60,000 bases of DNA from Cryptomeria japonica (GCF_030272615.1 NC_081408.1:197994841-198054840); one strand, 5' to 3'; positions 21,872-33,232 are shown, counted from the stretch's first letter. A program made the numbers and translations. The notes: a model not told the origin generated them from the letters alone.

Positions 21872-23010
21872 ATGTATAAGAGGGATGCACTGAAGCTGAA
21901 AAAGTCAAGTTTCTCTACATGGCAGAAAAGGATGAAGCTACATCTATTAGGAGTTGGAGAATATGTTGTATACTATTTGGAGAATGATTTTGTCACACCG
22001 AGGACCTATCCATTGACTATGGAAGAGATAAAGGCAAAGCAAGAACATATTCAAGCAATGATTGAAATAACATCTGCATTAACTGATTCAAAGTTTAATG
22101 ATCTAGAAGGCTGCAATGATGCAAAGGCAATGTGGGATAAGCTCATATCAGTATATGGAGGAGATGAACATGTTCAAAGAGGAAAAGTAGACAGTCTAAG
22201 AGGACAACTTGAATCTATGAGGATGAATGAAGGTGAGAACATGACTCAGTATAGTACACGACTAAAGGAGTTTGTCAATCAAATCAAAGGAGCAGGTGGA
22301 ACTATTGAAGAAAAGGATATAACAAGTAAGTTGTTGAGAACCCTTCTACCAGCTTATGCAATCTGAGTCTCAACAATAAATGAATTGAGGTCTATACCTA
22401 ATATGCCAGTTTCCTTGGATGCTACTATTGGTAAGCTACATGCATTTGAGTTAAGTAATTTTGATAACAGTGGATCTTCAGTAAATAAAGTTGAATCTGC
22501 ATTTAGTTCTTTTCATCTTGATGAATCTAATGATTACAATGAAAGAGACTATAAGTACTCTGAAGGAGATCACAGTGGAGCAAGTGAAAGATTTTGGAAG
22601 AACATGGAAGAAGTACACAAACTATATGAAGAAATCAAAAAGTAAGAAGAGTTTGAAGCACTATTAGCCAAAAGGTTACCAAGAGGCAAAGGTAAATATA
22701 AAGGAAAACTACCTTTGAAATGTTTCAATTGTGATAAGATAGGACATATGGATTCTAATTGTCCTAACAAAGATTTTACTAAAAAGAGAGATTACCAAGA
22801 TGACAGACAGAAAGATAACCATTACAAAGGACACGGAGACTTCAGAAGAAGAGATAGAAAGACATGCTTAATAGCTGATGAGGAATCTAACGATGATAAA
22901 TCAGATGAGACTGATACAGAGGAAGTTGTTAATGTGTCTATCAAGGATGGATCGGATGAAGAAAGGTATGAAGAAAAAGCCCTAATATCTCACATAAACA
23001 CTAATGATTC
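21872..23010 (+). pseudogene. Element D gag
   Basis: Starts at 21872 (MYKRDALKLKKSSFSTW), 50 nt after the primer-binding site. The copia capsid is readable (DAKAMWDKLISVYGG, EGENMTQYSTRLKEF). Stops occur at 22367 (CGA to TGA type) and 22643. The zinc knuckle CFNCDKIGHMDSNC at 22721-22762 is complete, unlike those of elements A and C. A charged, acidic linker leads to the protease. Confidence 0.9.
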
Positions 23011-24220
23011 TTGGATTATAGATAGTGGATGCTCATATCATATGACAGGAGATAAGTACAAGTTTCTTATGTTAGAAGATTATGATGGAGGCTATGTTAG
23101 ATTTGGCAATGATGCACCATGTCCGGTAAGAGGTAAAGGATCTATAACACTTCTTGATAATGCAAGATGCAATGATGTTTATTGGGTTGAAGATTTGAAA
23201 TACAATTTGTTGAGTGTAGCATAGCTAAACAACATAGGTTATCAAATAGAATTTTAGAAAGGAATTGTCAAAGTTCATGACAAGAATGGAAAGTTAGCTG
23301 CTATCGGGACACAAACAAATAGTAATACATTTCACCTTGAATCAACTTGAAATAAGTGTTTACATGCAAAAATTGATGATACCTAGCTATGGCATAAAAG
23401 GTTTTGTCATGTAAATTTTGATAATCTAATCAAAATAAGTAAGAAGCACAGAGTAAGAGGTCTACCAAGTCTTGAAAAACCTGAGAATGCTATGTGCTGA
23501 GGATGCCAGATGGGTAAGATGACAAGATCAAGCTTTACAAGTAAGTCTTACACTTCGAAAGGAATTTTAGATCTAATGCACGCTGGTCTTTGTGGTCCTA
23601 TGAAAGTTCAAAGTTATTATGGTGATAAATATTTCATATTATTTGTGGATGACTATTCAAGGATGATGTCAGTAATGTTTTTAAAGGAAAAATCAAAAGC
23701 TTTTCAAATGTTTAAATGGTACAAGGCAAGAGTTGAAAATGAAATAGGAAGACAACTGAAATGTCTTAGATCAGATAGAGGAGGAGAATTCACATCTGAT
23801 GAATTCAACTTATTCTGCAATGATCATGGTATTAAAAGACAAGTCTCTGCACCAAGAACTCCATAGTAGAATGGAATAGCTGAAAGAAGAAACAGATCTA
23901 TTATGGATTTTGCTAGAACATTGATGATTTAGAAGAAGGTGTCACAAACATTTTGGAGAGAAGCAATAAGCACAACTGTTTACACCTTGAACTGAGTTCA
24001 ATTGAAGAAAGGTACTTTGAAGACACCATATGAGATCTGGTATGATAACAAACCTAATGTTAGTTATTTTAAAATCTTTGGAAGTAGATGCTATGTTCAT
24101 AAAGATGATAGAAATGGCAAGTTTGATCAGAAAAGTGAAGAAGGAACGTTTCTAGGTTATTCTTCTAGAAGCAAAGCATTTAAATGTCTAATCAAATCAT
24201 CTAACAAAATAGTAGAAAGT
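23011..24220 (+). pseudogene. Element D protease and integrase
   Basis: The protease motif IIDSGCSYHMTGDK is near 23017-23055. Integrase follows: WHKRFCHVNFDN (about 23390), the core segment LMHAGLCGPMK (about 23575) in which the catalytic Asp position is Gly, LRSDRGGEF (about 23765) with its Asp, and NGIAERR with the Glu (about 23870). Two adjacent TAG codons replace the Gln pair before that motif. Other stops lie near 23222, 23257, 23348, 23383, 23498, 23930 and 23994. The C-terminal part has PYEIWYDNKP and GTFLGYSSRSKAFKC. Confidence 0.9.
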
Positions 24221-26055
24221 GCAAATGTGAAAAATGATGAATTTGCAAAAAGAAATGATGAAGAAAATTCCAAGAAACTCGAAGACTATGATGAATTTGT
24301 CTATGTGCAATCAAGAAGTCCTACCAAGAAAACTATTGAAGAAAATGAAGAAAATATCCAGTTACCGAGTGATGAAGAAGATCATACAGAGCCTACCACG
24401 CCTGTATTAGCCAAGTATGTCAGAAGACATCATGCACCAAGTCAAATTATAGGAGATAAGGATGATCCAGTGATGACAAGGAACAAACTGAGACAGAACA
24501 CATGCTTGATATCTGAATTTGAACCGAGAATAGTGAAAGAGGCATTTAACAGTGAAGATTGGGTAAATACTATGACAAAAGAGATTGATCAAATCAAGAA
24601 GAATGACACATGGACACTAATCCCAAGACCGAAGGACAAAAATGTAATCAGTACAAAGTGGATTTTCAGAAACAAGCTAAATGAAAAGGGGAAGTCATTC
24701 GAAACAAAGCAAGATTAGTTTGCAAAGGTTATGCTCAAGAAGAAGGAATTGATTATGGTGAAACTTTTGCACCTGTTGCTAGACTTGAAAGAGTAAGAAC
24801 ATTGTTGGCCTATGCTGCTTTCAAGAACTTCAAGGTATATCAAATGGATGTCAAATCTGCATTTCTAAATGGAATATTAGAAGAAGAAGTTTTCATTGAA
24901 CAACCTGAAGGATTTGTTGAAGACAATAATAAAGATCAGGTATGTAAATTGAACAAAGCTTTATATGGTTTGAAACAAGCACCAAGAGCATGGTATGAAA
25001 GATTGCACTCTTATTTGATTAAGATTGGTTTTATAAGGACAAGTGAGAACAACAACATGTACATGAAGAATGATGAAAATGGAATACTGATCTCAGCCAT
25101 ATTTGTTGATGATATTATATTTTGTGGAAATGACTCTTTATGTAAGAACTTTGGAAATGAAATGAGCAAAGAATTTGAGATGTCATTAATCGGTGGGATA
25201 AAGTATTTGATAGGTTTACAGATACTGCAAATGAAAAATGAGATTTTCATTACTCAGTCCAAGTACATAAAGGAAATCTTGAAGAAATTTGGAATGGATG
25301 ATTCAAAACCAGTAAGTATCCCTATGACTACCAGCTGTAAATTATCAAAGAATGATGAATCTGCATTTGTTGATGAGACACTCTACCGATCCATGATTGG
25401 AAAACTACAATATGTTGTTCACAGCAGACCAGACATAGCACATGCAGTAGGTATAGTTGCAAGATTCTCTACAAATCCTAAGGAAACACACATGACATCA
25501 ATCAAAAGAATTTTTAGATACTTGAAAGGCACAGAGGATTATGGCTTAGTATATCAGAAAGGAAATGATTTTGATTTAAAAGTTTATACTGATGCTGATT
25601 GGGCAGGTAACATTGATGACAGAAAAAGAAAAAGTGGTGGAGCTTTCTTTTTAGGAGAAAGACTAGTGAGTTGGCTTAGCAAGAAACAATGATGTGTCTC
25701 ACAGTCAACAGCAGAAGCTGAATACGTTGCTGCAGCATTGAATTGTACCAACATTGCATGGATCAAACAACTATTGGAAGGTATAAATGAGAAAGTTACC
25801 GAGCCAGTAACTATATTCTGTGACAATACTAGTGCCATTAATATTTCAAAGAATCCTATTATGCACTCTAAGACAAAGCACATATCTATCAAATATCATT
25901 ATCTTAGAGAAGAAGCTCAAGAGAAGAAAGTGGTGTTGGAATATGTTAGCACAAAGGAGCAAATAGCAGATATCTTCACCAAGCCACTACCAAAGGACAC
26001 TTCTGTATATCTCAGAAGTAAGTTAGGGGTCCTACCCCTATCTTCTACTCACTGA
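24221..26055 (+). pseudogene. Element D RT and RNase H
   Basis: An acidic linker and [12 protein letters not shown] are followed by a one-base deletion near 24690 that shifts the frame. RT resumes ([31 protein letters not shown]) with the polymerase motif FVDD at 25102-25113 intact. RNase H follows ([15 protein letters not shown] near 25585). A TGA at about 25690 interrupts it, and the rest (STAEAEYVAAA, FCDNTSAINISKN, DIFTKPLPKD) ends at 26055. From 24802 to 25692 the frame is open for 296 codons. Confidence 0.92.
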
Positions 26056-26534
26056 CCGATTTTGGTGAAAGCATCAATCCGATGACTCTAATGAATATCT
26101 TTTGGGAGTTGATGCTGAGTTATACACTTTAGGATGTTTTCTAAAAGTGTACTGGAATCAATACTGGAAATAATATAGAAATATTAGAGGGAACAAGAAT
26201 TAAAGACAAATGCTTGACCGAGACTCAGTTGATACACAACCACAGGAAATCACTTCTTACAGAAAGAAATTATGTTTTAGTTCTTTTCTTTTTGGCATTG
26301 TTGTCTAAGGGGGAGAATACCTATGAAGGGGGAGAAGACCAATATAGGGGAGAAGACCTATCAAAAGAGAAGACTAAGAGAAAACTGAGTAGACTACAGA
26401 TTGGAAAGAAGACTGAAGAAATGAGGAGAAGTCTAATGTATGGGGGAGAGCATTTCAGCATTTTAGAATCACAACAAACCGAATCTATTAAGGTCAAATC
26501 AATTGGTTTTGCCATCAATGCCAAAGGGGGAGAT
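26056..26534 (+). promoter_or_regulatory. Element D post-pol region with multiple polypurine tracts
   Basis: A non-coding spacer between pol and the 3' LTR. The primary tract AAAGGGGGAGAT is at 26523-26534, next to the LTR. Further tracts on the same strand lie at about 26307-26315, 26326-26335, 26346-26352 and 26441-26450. Reiterated polypurine tracts are a published hallmark of Sireviruses. A 137-codon frame running across the LTR junction (26214-26627) is not considered a gene. Confidence 0.8.
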
Positions 26535-28070
26535 TGTTGGCAATATCGCATTATAACAAACAATGAAAGATTGTTGGCATTTCATAAGGATATTGAGAAG
26601 GTTGTTGATGATTATGGATATAACTGATTAAAGATGTTTTACTATCTTGATATTATTAATTTGTCATTGATGTCAAGAAATTGATTTCTAATTCAGTATG
26701 ATGTTGCCATATCTTGAGAAGTATGATATGAAGATTACAAAGATGTCAGTAAAAGACACAGGAAAAAATATGATAAATAAGGTATTCAATGGGCAACTAC
26801 TACCGAGTCAGACAATGATGAGATCATGATGTTTTATATTGTTTTAACATCATACATATGTTGTAAATTGTAAAGGTTAATATTGTACTATGTTATAAAA
26901 CAAAGAACCTAGTCGGTAAACCCTAAGGAACCTAGTCGATAAACCCTAAGGTTATCGCTATCGGTTAATGAAGGCGGAATGTCTATTGAGTGAAGTTTAG
27001 TATTCACTGAGTTGTTACCAAGTTGTAACCGAGCTATAAAAGAAAGCATTAAATGTTTTCATGTGGTATTTAATGAAGGAAGCTGATGAGCTAGAGCGGA
27101 TAAATGATTGGTAAGCCGTGGAAGAAGTTTGTTAATGAATCTAAGGCAATGAAAAGTCAGTATGAAGATCTACAGCTCATATTGAACCGCAATACCCTGG
27201 CACAAGTTCCAAGACTATTATACAAGTTCCAAGGTGGGGTAAAACATTTTTAGATTGAAAGATGCATTGAACCTGGACAAGATTGAAGATCTGATGGCTA
27301 TGATTGATCATGGGAAATGTGATCAAGGAGATTATGTGGTTACATAATTGTTTATAAATAGGAAACTGTTGATAAACAATGTATGAGGGCAAGTGTATGC
27401 ATAGGGATGCTACATAGTGATTACCAAGCACAGAAGCTTGAAGACCTATTAGAATAACAGACTATAGAAGCTTAGCAGATAGACAAGATTAGTTCTATGT
27501 CTAGATTGTATTGAACAAATAAGAATCTGCTTTAGCATTTTAGATGTGAAGCTGCAGATAGAATTTTATTACTATTATTTTGTGAAAGTGACAGAAAATC
27601 TCTTAACCGAGTGGACTTAATAGTCTTATATGTAAATCCTCTAGCAAGGTGACATTCTGATTGAGTGTTTTGAAATCCTTTGACAAGGTCACTTCTAACA
27701 AAGTGAAGATCCTAACAGATCTGAGGGAAATCCCTTAACCGGGTCACATCTAGCAATGTGTTTATAATCTTTAACAAGATTTGCTTTTAACTGAGCATAC
27801 TCTAGAAGAGTATATTTCTTAGTGGGTCCGAAATCCCACAGTGGTTTTTCCCTATTTGGGTTTCCATGTTAAATCTGGTGTTATGAGGTTTATATTGTTC
27901 ATATGCTTTTGAGTTTATATGTTTGACAATTTTGATTATATGACTGATATATATGTTACCGAGGTTGAATCTGATGTTTTTATGGATGATTAAGTTTGTA
28001 TGATTCACCCCCCCCCCTCTTGTCTTGTTGGCTATTGGATCTGTACTTATATTAAGTATCAGAACTATCA
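26535..28070 (+). repeat. 3' LTR of element D
   Basis: 1536 bp, TGTTGGCAATATCGCATT to ACTATCA. It differs from the 5' LTR by a tandem duplication of about 24 bp (GAACCTAGTCGRTAAACCCTAAG near 26906-26952) and scattered transitions. Confidence 0.95.
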
Positions 28071-28075
28071 AATAA

Positions 28076-30440
28076 AACATACGATCATTCTTGAATTGAC
28101 CCATTCAGCTATTTGACCATATGAGATGTTGATCTACTGCAATACCTTTCTCCTACAAGAACTCAAAAAAATTCTAGAAACAATGTTGTACATAATAGAA
28201 GGAGTGAGATCTATTATCACTCATATAAAAATGATACTCCCTAATTATCTTCCTGTCCTCTTCTGTACTATTAGGGGCATGTATATATGTTATGTGAACA
28301 AAAATAGCAATCTGAATTGAATTGTAATACTAAACTTGTACCTCATTTTGTGGTTGCAATGTATAGTTTTCTAAAAAATTGACCACTGATATAATAGTGC
28401 CAATTGAGAAATAGTTCTTACACATCTTGAACTGCTAATCCAACCATTGAGACCTGTGGATATGCCTTGCAAACTTGTAGAAAATATTTTCCTTATAATC
28501 TAAAATAAAATTAGCAACACTGACTTCTCTAGAGATCAACTCGCATCTAGAACCTTCACCTCCACTCTTCAAATTCTATTTGACTATTTCATATCTCTTT
28601 TTCTCAACAATATTCAATCCAAAATCATGTTCATTACCCTCATGAAAACATAAAAAAAATTTGGCATGCCACCACATTGTGAGCACTTGTCATTTAAACA
28701 ATCATTTCTATAGAAAAAGCATTCATCATCTCTAGGACATAAAAATACATCTAGCGAGTCTCTTGATGATCTAGAAAATTGCATTAAACCGCACTACTAC
28801 AACATTTCATTAGTATGCAAAGTAGAATAAATTTAGCATCAAATTTTATGGTACATTGAAAACTCCACATTGTATTTGCAACAACAAATATTACAAATCT
28901 TAAGAGGTATATAATAAAATGGCTTCAAAGATTCAAAGGCCCTTTGTGATATTTGCAAAGCTGGATGTGTTTCACCAAATTTTTTGTCCAACATTGTTTG
29001 GCTTGATTCCAATAAATGTTTAGGATGCGGTGTAAGGTCTGGATTGCCAATTCTTAACCTTAAAAAATACTTTATATTGGGTGATACTCTAGAGTTAGAG
29101 TGCTTAAATTGTTTTATTTCCTCTTTCACATTGTCAGTCAACTTCTTATCGACATGTGGAATCCTCCCACCAAAATCTCATGTATCATTTTGAAGAGGAT
29201 TGTTGAGTCTTTCCCTTCTTGTAAGTTCTATATCAAAAGTTTTACGATTATGTTCAAATCAGCACAAGTTTTTCACATAAAGTGAGCCTTTCTCAAATGA
29301 TGGCTTACTAAGGAGGTTGTAATCACTCTTCAAGTAGCTCTCTTATCCTTTTCCTTGCTATTATTTCTAATAGAATTGAGAGAATTAAAAATATTTTTGC
29401 CAATAATAGAATTTTTCTCCATCTTCTTATTCATACAAATCTTAAATTTGGCTAGCAAAGGTCTCATCTTTTGTGTCCTTAGCAATTGAACAAAAAGTTG
29501 GCATTGCTCAGTCAATGTCTTATTGCTAAAATATTGGTTGAAAAGTTGCATAGCCCACAATCAAATGGTTTATATTGACCTCTTGCCTTCAATATTGTCA
29601 ATAGTATTCTCATCAATTTCGAGTAACCATTTTGGGGTTATTGAAGGTATTGAATTTGGAATTTATCTTTCTTCCATGAGAAGGCCTTCATTTCTCATGT
29701 AATTTGGGGTTACATAATATTCAATAGGTTGAACAATTCCACCTTCAATCTCAATTACCAAATTTTCACCTTCAATGTCAATTATAACATTTTCACCTTC
29801 AATGTCAATTTCCACATTTTCACTTTCAATTCCCACATTTTCATTTCTAAATTCAATATCATGTTGAACATTTTGAATAGCTATTTCAATATTTTCATTC
29901 ATAATTTGAATATCATGTTCAACATTTCCAATATCAATATCTACATTTTCATTTTCATTTTCAATGTCTTTCTCAACATTTGCAAATTAAATTTCCTCTT
30001 CACTTGAAATAACCTTTGTAGAGGCTTCACCAATATTTGACATACCTTGTGCTCTCTTCTTATGACTTTCTCTATCTATGTCTATATGTTTCAATCTGCT
30101 CATTTGAAAGATTTCTTTTATGTTTTTGTTTTCAATGACTGCTGCTCCCCATTATACCTCCACAAAGATGCTAAAAAATTATGGCCAATGACAAATTTGT
30201 CTAGAAGAATCTCAAAAAGAATAATTTTATCATTGTATGTCTGAAAACTTGTGTTTCTCCCTTGCAAAAAGAATGTAGGTACTATTGGAATGCACAAAAA
30301 GACCCATAGACCTATTGTGTGTGGTCCATGTATTGAATATTCAATATCTAAACATATTTTTTTATATGGGCACCAAAAATTTGGTTGGCGCCCAATATTT
30401 GAACCTTGGAACCCAAATATAAAGGGATCGAATATTGGAT
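28076..30440 (-). pseudogene. DDE-type transposase remnant, N-terminal and central part
   Basis: The minus strand, from about 30440 downwards, shows pieces of one long protein: FEILLDKFVIGHNFLASLW (about 30190), a repetitive Glu/Ile/Asn-rich segment (29663-29902), HPALQISQRAFESLKPFY (about 28930), DVFLCPRDDECFFY and CSQCGG (28690-28760), FILDYKENIFYKFARH (about 28500), NFLENYTLQPQNE (about 28365) and SIQIAIFVHITYIHAP (about 28300). ENYTLQPQNE and the later GQFKNDR (about 28090) are reminiscent of DDE transposase core motifs. It ends exactly at element D's TSD. Multiple stops and shifts show that it is dead. Superfamily unassigned. Confidence 0.6.
29741..29965 (-). repeat. ~27 bp coding-type repeat within the transposase remnant
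   Basis: Tandem units of about 27 bp encode the 9-residue pattern EGENVxIDI on the minus strand, grading into looser ENVE/NVQHDIE units. It has the appearance of an in-frame expansion in an N-terminal low-complexity linker. Confidence 0.7.
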
Positions 30441-30465
30441 AAATCTGATATCTTCACATATAGGA

Positions 30466-30483
30466 AGAGTGAGAGGGATAGGA

Positions 30484-30514
<31 letters not shown>

Positions 30515-30653
30515 AAGTGAGAGTGAGAAGGGAGAGGGAGAGGGAAACTGAGACTGAGATTGAGAGAGAGAAGGGGAGAGATAGGGAGAGAAGGGGAAAG
30601 GAAGAGGGAGAGGGATAGTGAGAGTGAGAGAGAGAATGGAAAATAAAGATGGA

Positions 30654-30723
<70 letters not shown>

Positions 30724-31383
30724 GAAAGGGAAATGGAAAGGGAAAAGGAGAGGGAGAAGGAGAGGGAGAGGAAGAGGGATAGTGAGAGAGAGAGGGGGTA
30801 AATGGGAGAGGGAAATGAAGAGGGAGAGGGAGAGAGAGGGAGAGAGAAGGGGAAAGGGATAGGGAGAGGAAGAGGGAGAGTGAGAGAGATAAAGGAGAAT
30901 ATATGGAGAGAAAAGGAAAGGGAGAGGAAGAGGAGGAGGGAGAGTGATAGTGAGAGAGATATAGAAGGGGAAAGAGATAGGGAGAGTGAGAGTGAGAGAA
31001 GCAAAAAGGGAGAGGGAAAGGAGGAGGGAGAGGGAGAGGGAGAGTGAAAGAGAGATAAGGTTAAAGGGAAAGGGGGAGGGGGAGGGAAAGAGGGAGGGAG
31101 AGTGAGAGAGATAAGGGGGAGATAGAGAGAGAATGGGAAAGGGAGAGGGAAATGGGGAGGGAGAGTGAGAGAGATAAGGGGGAGATAGGGAGAGAAGGGG
31201 AGAGGGAGAGGGAGAGGGAGAGTGATAGAAGGAAGGGGAAATGGAGAGGGAAAGGAGAGGGAAAGGAAGAGTAAGAGAGAGAGAAGGGGAAAGGGAGAGG
31301 GAGAGTGAAAGTGAGAGTGAGAGAAAGAGAAGGGGAAAGCAAGGGGGAGAGGGAGAGGGAGGAAGAAAGAAGGGGTAAAGGGT
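30466..31383. repeat. ~0.9 kb GA-rich polypurine tract
   Basis: Almost pure purine on the plus strand: (GAGAGT)n at 30480-30525, a (GA)n core at about 30660-30720, and degenerate GAGAGG/GGGAAAGG for the rest. The large Ser/Leu/Pro-rich open frames on the minus strand (up to 348 codons) and Arg/Glu-rich ones on the plus strand are composition artefacts. It abuts the SNF2 pseudogene on its right. Confidence 0.95.
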
Positions 31384-31389
31384 TGGACA

Positions 31390-32575
31390 CACATGACACC
31401 ATAGTTTCAAATTGAAAAATGTTTTCTCCGTCATAATTATTTGCTTCATTTATTTAATCTAAGATAGCTTGTTGGGTGGAAGATACTCTCAAAATCAAAG
31501 TAAAATCCTTTAATCTAGGAAGGCAACTAAGAATCTTCTCATCATAACAATGAAAAAATCATCTATCACTAACCTGAATTTTGCAAGAGTTTCATCAAAT
31601 TCTTCTTTTCCACTCTCTTTTAAATTCTAAATTTTATTCCCAATTTCATCCATGTAGAACTTCCTCAACTTGTACATCCTGTTGTTAGCCATCACTTGAC
31701 CAGGTGTTGAGGAAAGCTTCAAGTAAATTACCCAAGTAGAAATTGACAAAATCTAGCCTTACTAGATACAATGTCTTTAAAAGCTCTTTGAAGTTATTTT
31801 AGAAAAGCATTCCTGATATTATAATGCATAGTTTTGAATTAACCTTTTTCAATGAATTCCAAATATTTGATTTACTATTTCGAGCTTGATTACCTTCATC
31901 AAAAACAAGCAATCCTAGGCTCTCTAAAATAAATTTTCAAATATTCTTAGCCTCTTTAGGTAGGTTAATATTTTTCTCACAAGTTAGGCATACAAAAAGA
32001 TTGTAGCTAATAACAAGCACACTTTTTGTTCTATGCCACTCACATAGAATTGCCAAACACTTTTAATAATTTTTTCCCCTAGTTTGGTTGCTCTTAGCTA
32101 GTTTTAAAGAATCTCTTTATATTCACATATTGAATGAACTTCATTCCAAAAGGTCTTTGATCTATTTAGCAGAAAACCTAGAATGTCAATACTCCACTTC
32201 TTGAACTCTCTTTCCTAAGGGAAAAGTATGTTTTTAGGAGCAATGATCAAATCCCTACTTCTAGGAAATAATTCTAGGTAGGTCTTTAGAAAAATTTTAA
32301 TGAGAAATGTTTTGCATGTTCCTTGAGCATGAGAAACAACACATCCTCCCATGTCATATGATGTAAGAAGTTTCATGTTTTCTAGAATCAAACCTCCTCA
32401 AATATTTCTCCACAAAAAATTCAAATGCATCTTGTTGGTGAGCATACATTCTTTCTTTTAAGCTTGGAATAAGATTCCACATAGAATTCTCTAGAGGATA
32501 AGTTTTAGGGAAAGAGTCTATACTATGGTCTTCAATGTATAAGTTTGGGGAGAATGACAAGTCCACTCCATAACA
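31390..32575 (-). pseudogene. CLASSY/DRD1-type SNF2 remodeller pseudogene fragment
   Basis: Minus-strand remnant of the SNF2 ATPase N-terminal lobe of the plant CLSY/DRD1 clade, whose members work with RNA polymerases IV and V in RNA-directed DNA methylation. Order seen: MWNLIPSLKERMYAHQQDA (about 32430-32490), GGCVVSHAQGTCKT (Walker A, about 32309-32350, last Gly changed to Cys), YLELFPRSRDLIIAPKN (about 32240-32290), REFKKWSIDI, DEGNQARN (motif II, about 31890), ISGMLF-stop-NNFKEL (motif III region, about 31800) and LVRLDFVNFYL, ending near CPTLYPF at 31390. Frameshifts and stops are frequent. The N-terminal extension and the helicase C-lobe are missing. Assignment is by motif recognition only. 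Confidence 0.75.
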
Positions 32576-32580
32576 ATGTA

Positions 32581-32585
32581 TCCAT

Positions 32586-32660
<75 letters not shown>

Positions 32661-32667
32661 GCACTCC

Positions 32668-32739
<72 letters not shown>

Positions 32740-32750
32740 TACTCTCACTA
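32581..32750. repeat. (CTCACT)n hexanucleotide microsatellite
   Basis: About 27 near-perfect copies of CTCACT/TCTCAC. Frames in both strands give His-Ser, Leu-Thr or Arg-Val dipeptide repeats, which I do not treat as coding. Confidence 0.97.
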
Positions 32751-33232
32751 TCTCTTTACCCTTCTCTCCCTATCTCTCCCTCTCTCTTTCCCCTACTCTC
32801 CCTATCTAGATCACTTTTCCCATATCCCTTGCCAACCCCCCGTCTCTCTCTCTCCCAATACTTAAATCTTCTCCCCTTTCTCCCTCCCCCTAATTACTCT
32901 CTCTCTCTCTATATATATATCCCTCTCCCCCTCCCCCTAATTACTCCCTATATCCCTTTCCCCTTATATCTCTCTCTATCCATCTCTCTCTCTAGATACT
33001 TCAATCTCCTTCCTTCTTCCCCTCCCCCTAATTACTATCTCTAGATCACTTTACCCTTCTCTCCCCTTCCCCTTCTCTCCCTATCTAGATCACTTTTACC
33101 TTATCCCTTTCCAACCCCCCCTCTCTCTCTATCTCTCTCTCACTATATTTCCATGTCCTCCCCTCTCTCCCTCTCCATAATTAGGTAATTACTCCCTAGA
33201 TCCATCTCTCTCTCTTTCCCTCTCTCCCTCTC
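32751..33232. repeat. CT-rich polypyrimidine tract
   Basis: Degenerate CTCTCTCCCT-type sequence continuing from the hexamer array, with short islands such as TAGATCACTTTTCCC repeated near 32807 and 33086. It ends where copia element E coding sequence begins. Confidence 0.85.

Larger units (their letters stand above)
20300..28070 (+). mobile_element. Element D: complete Ty1/copia (Sirevirus-like) retrotransposon
   Basis: A plus-strand element of 7771 bp with LTRs at 20300-21809 and 26535-28070 and a perfect TSD AATAA (20295-20299 and 28071-28075). Gag, protease, integrase, RT and RNase H are in copia order. LTR identity is high: about 7 substitutions in the first ~245 aligned bases, clearly fewer than in element C, so it is younger. 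It is nevertheless dead, with many in-frame stops, a frameshift in the RT linker and loss of the first catalytic Asp of integrase. It splits the transposase remnant. Confidence 0.95.

Noticed and set aside
26214-26627. A 137-codon frame after element D pol, as a possible env-like gene
   Set aside because: It runs over the polypurine tracts and into the LTR, lacks a signal peptide or membrane segment pattern and has no counterpart in the other elements.
30348-31449. Long minus-strand frames (up to 348 codons) rich in Ser, Leu and Pro
   Set aside because: They are translations of the GA-rich tract in several overlapping frames; there is no domain and no codon bias beyond composition.
32518-32865. 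Frames encoding Arg-Val, His-Ser or Leu-Thr repeats
   Set aside because: Pure readouts of the CTCACT microsatellite.
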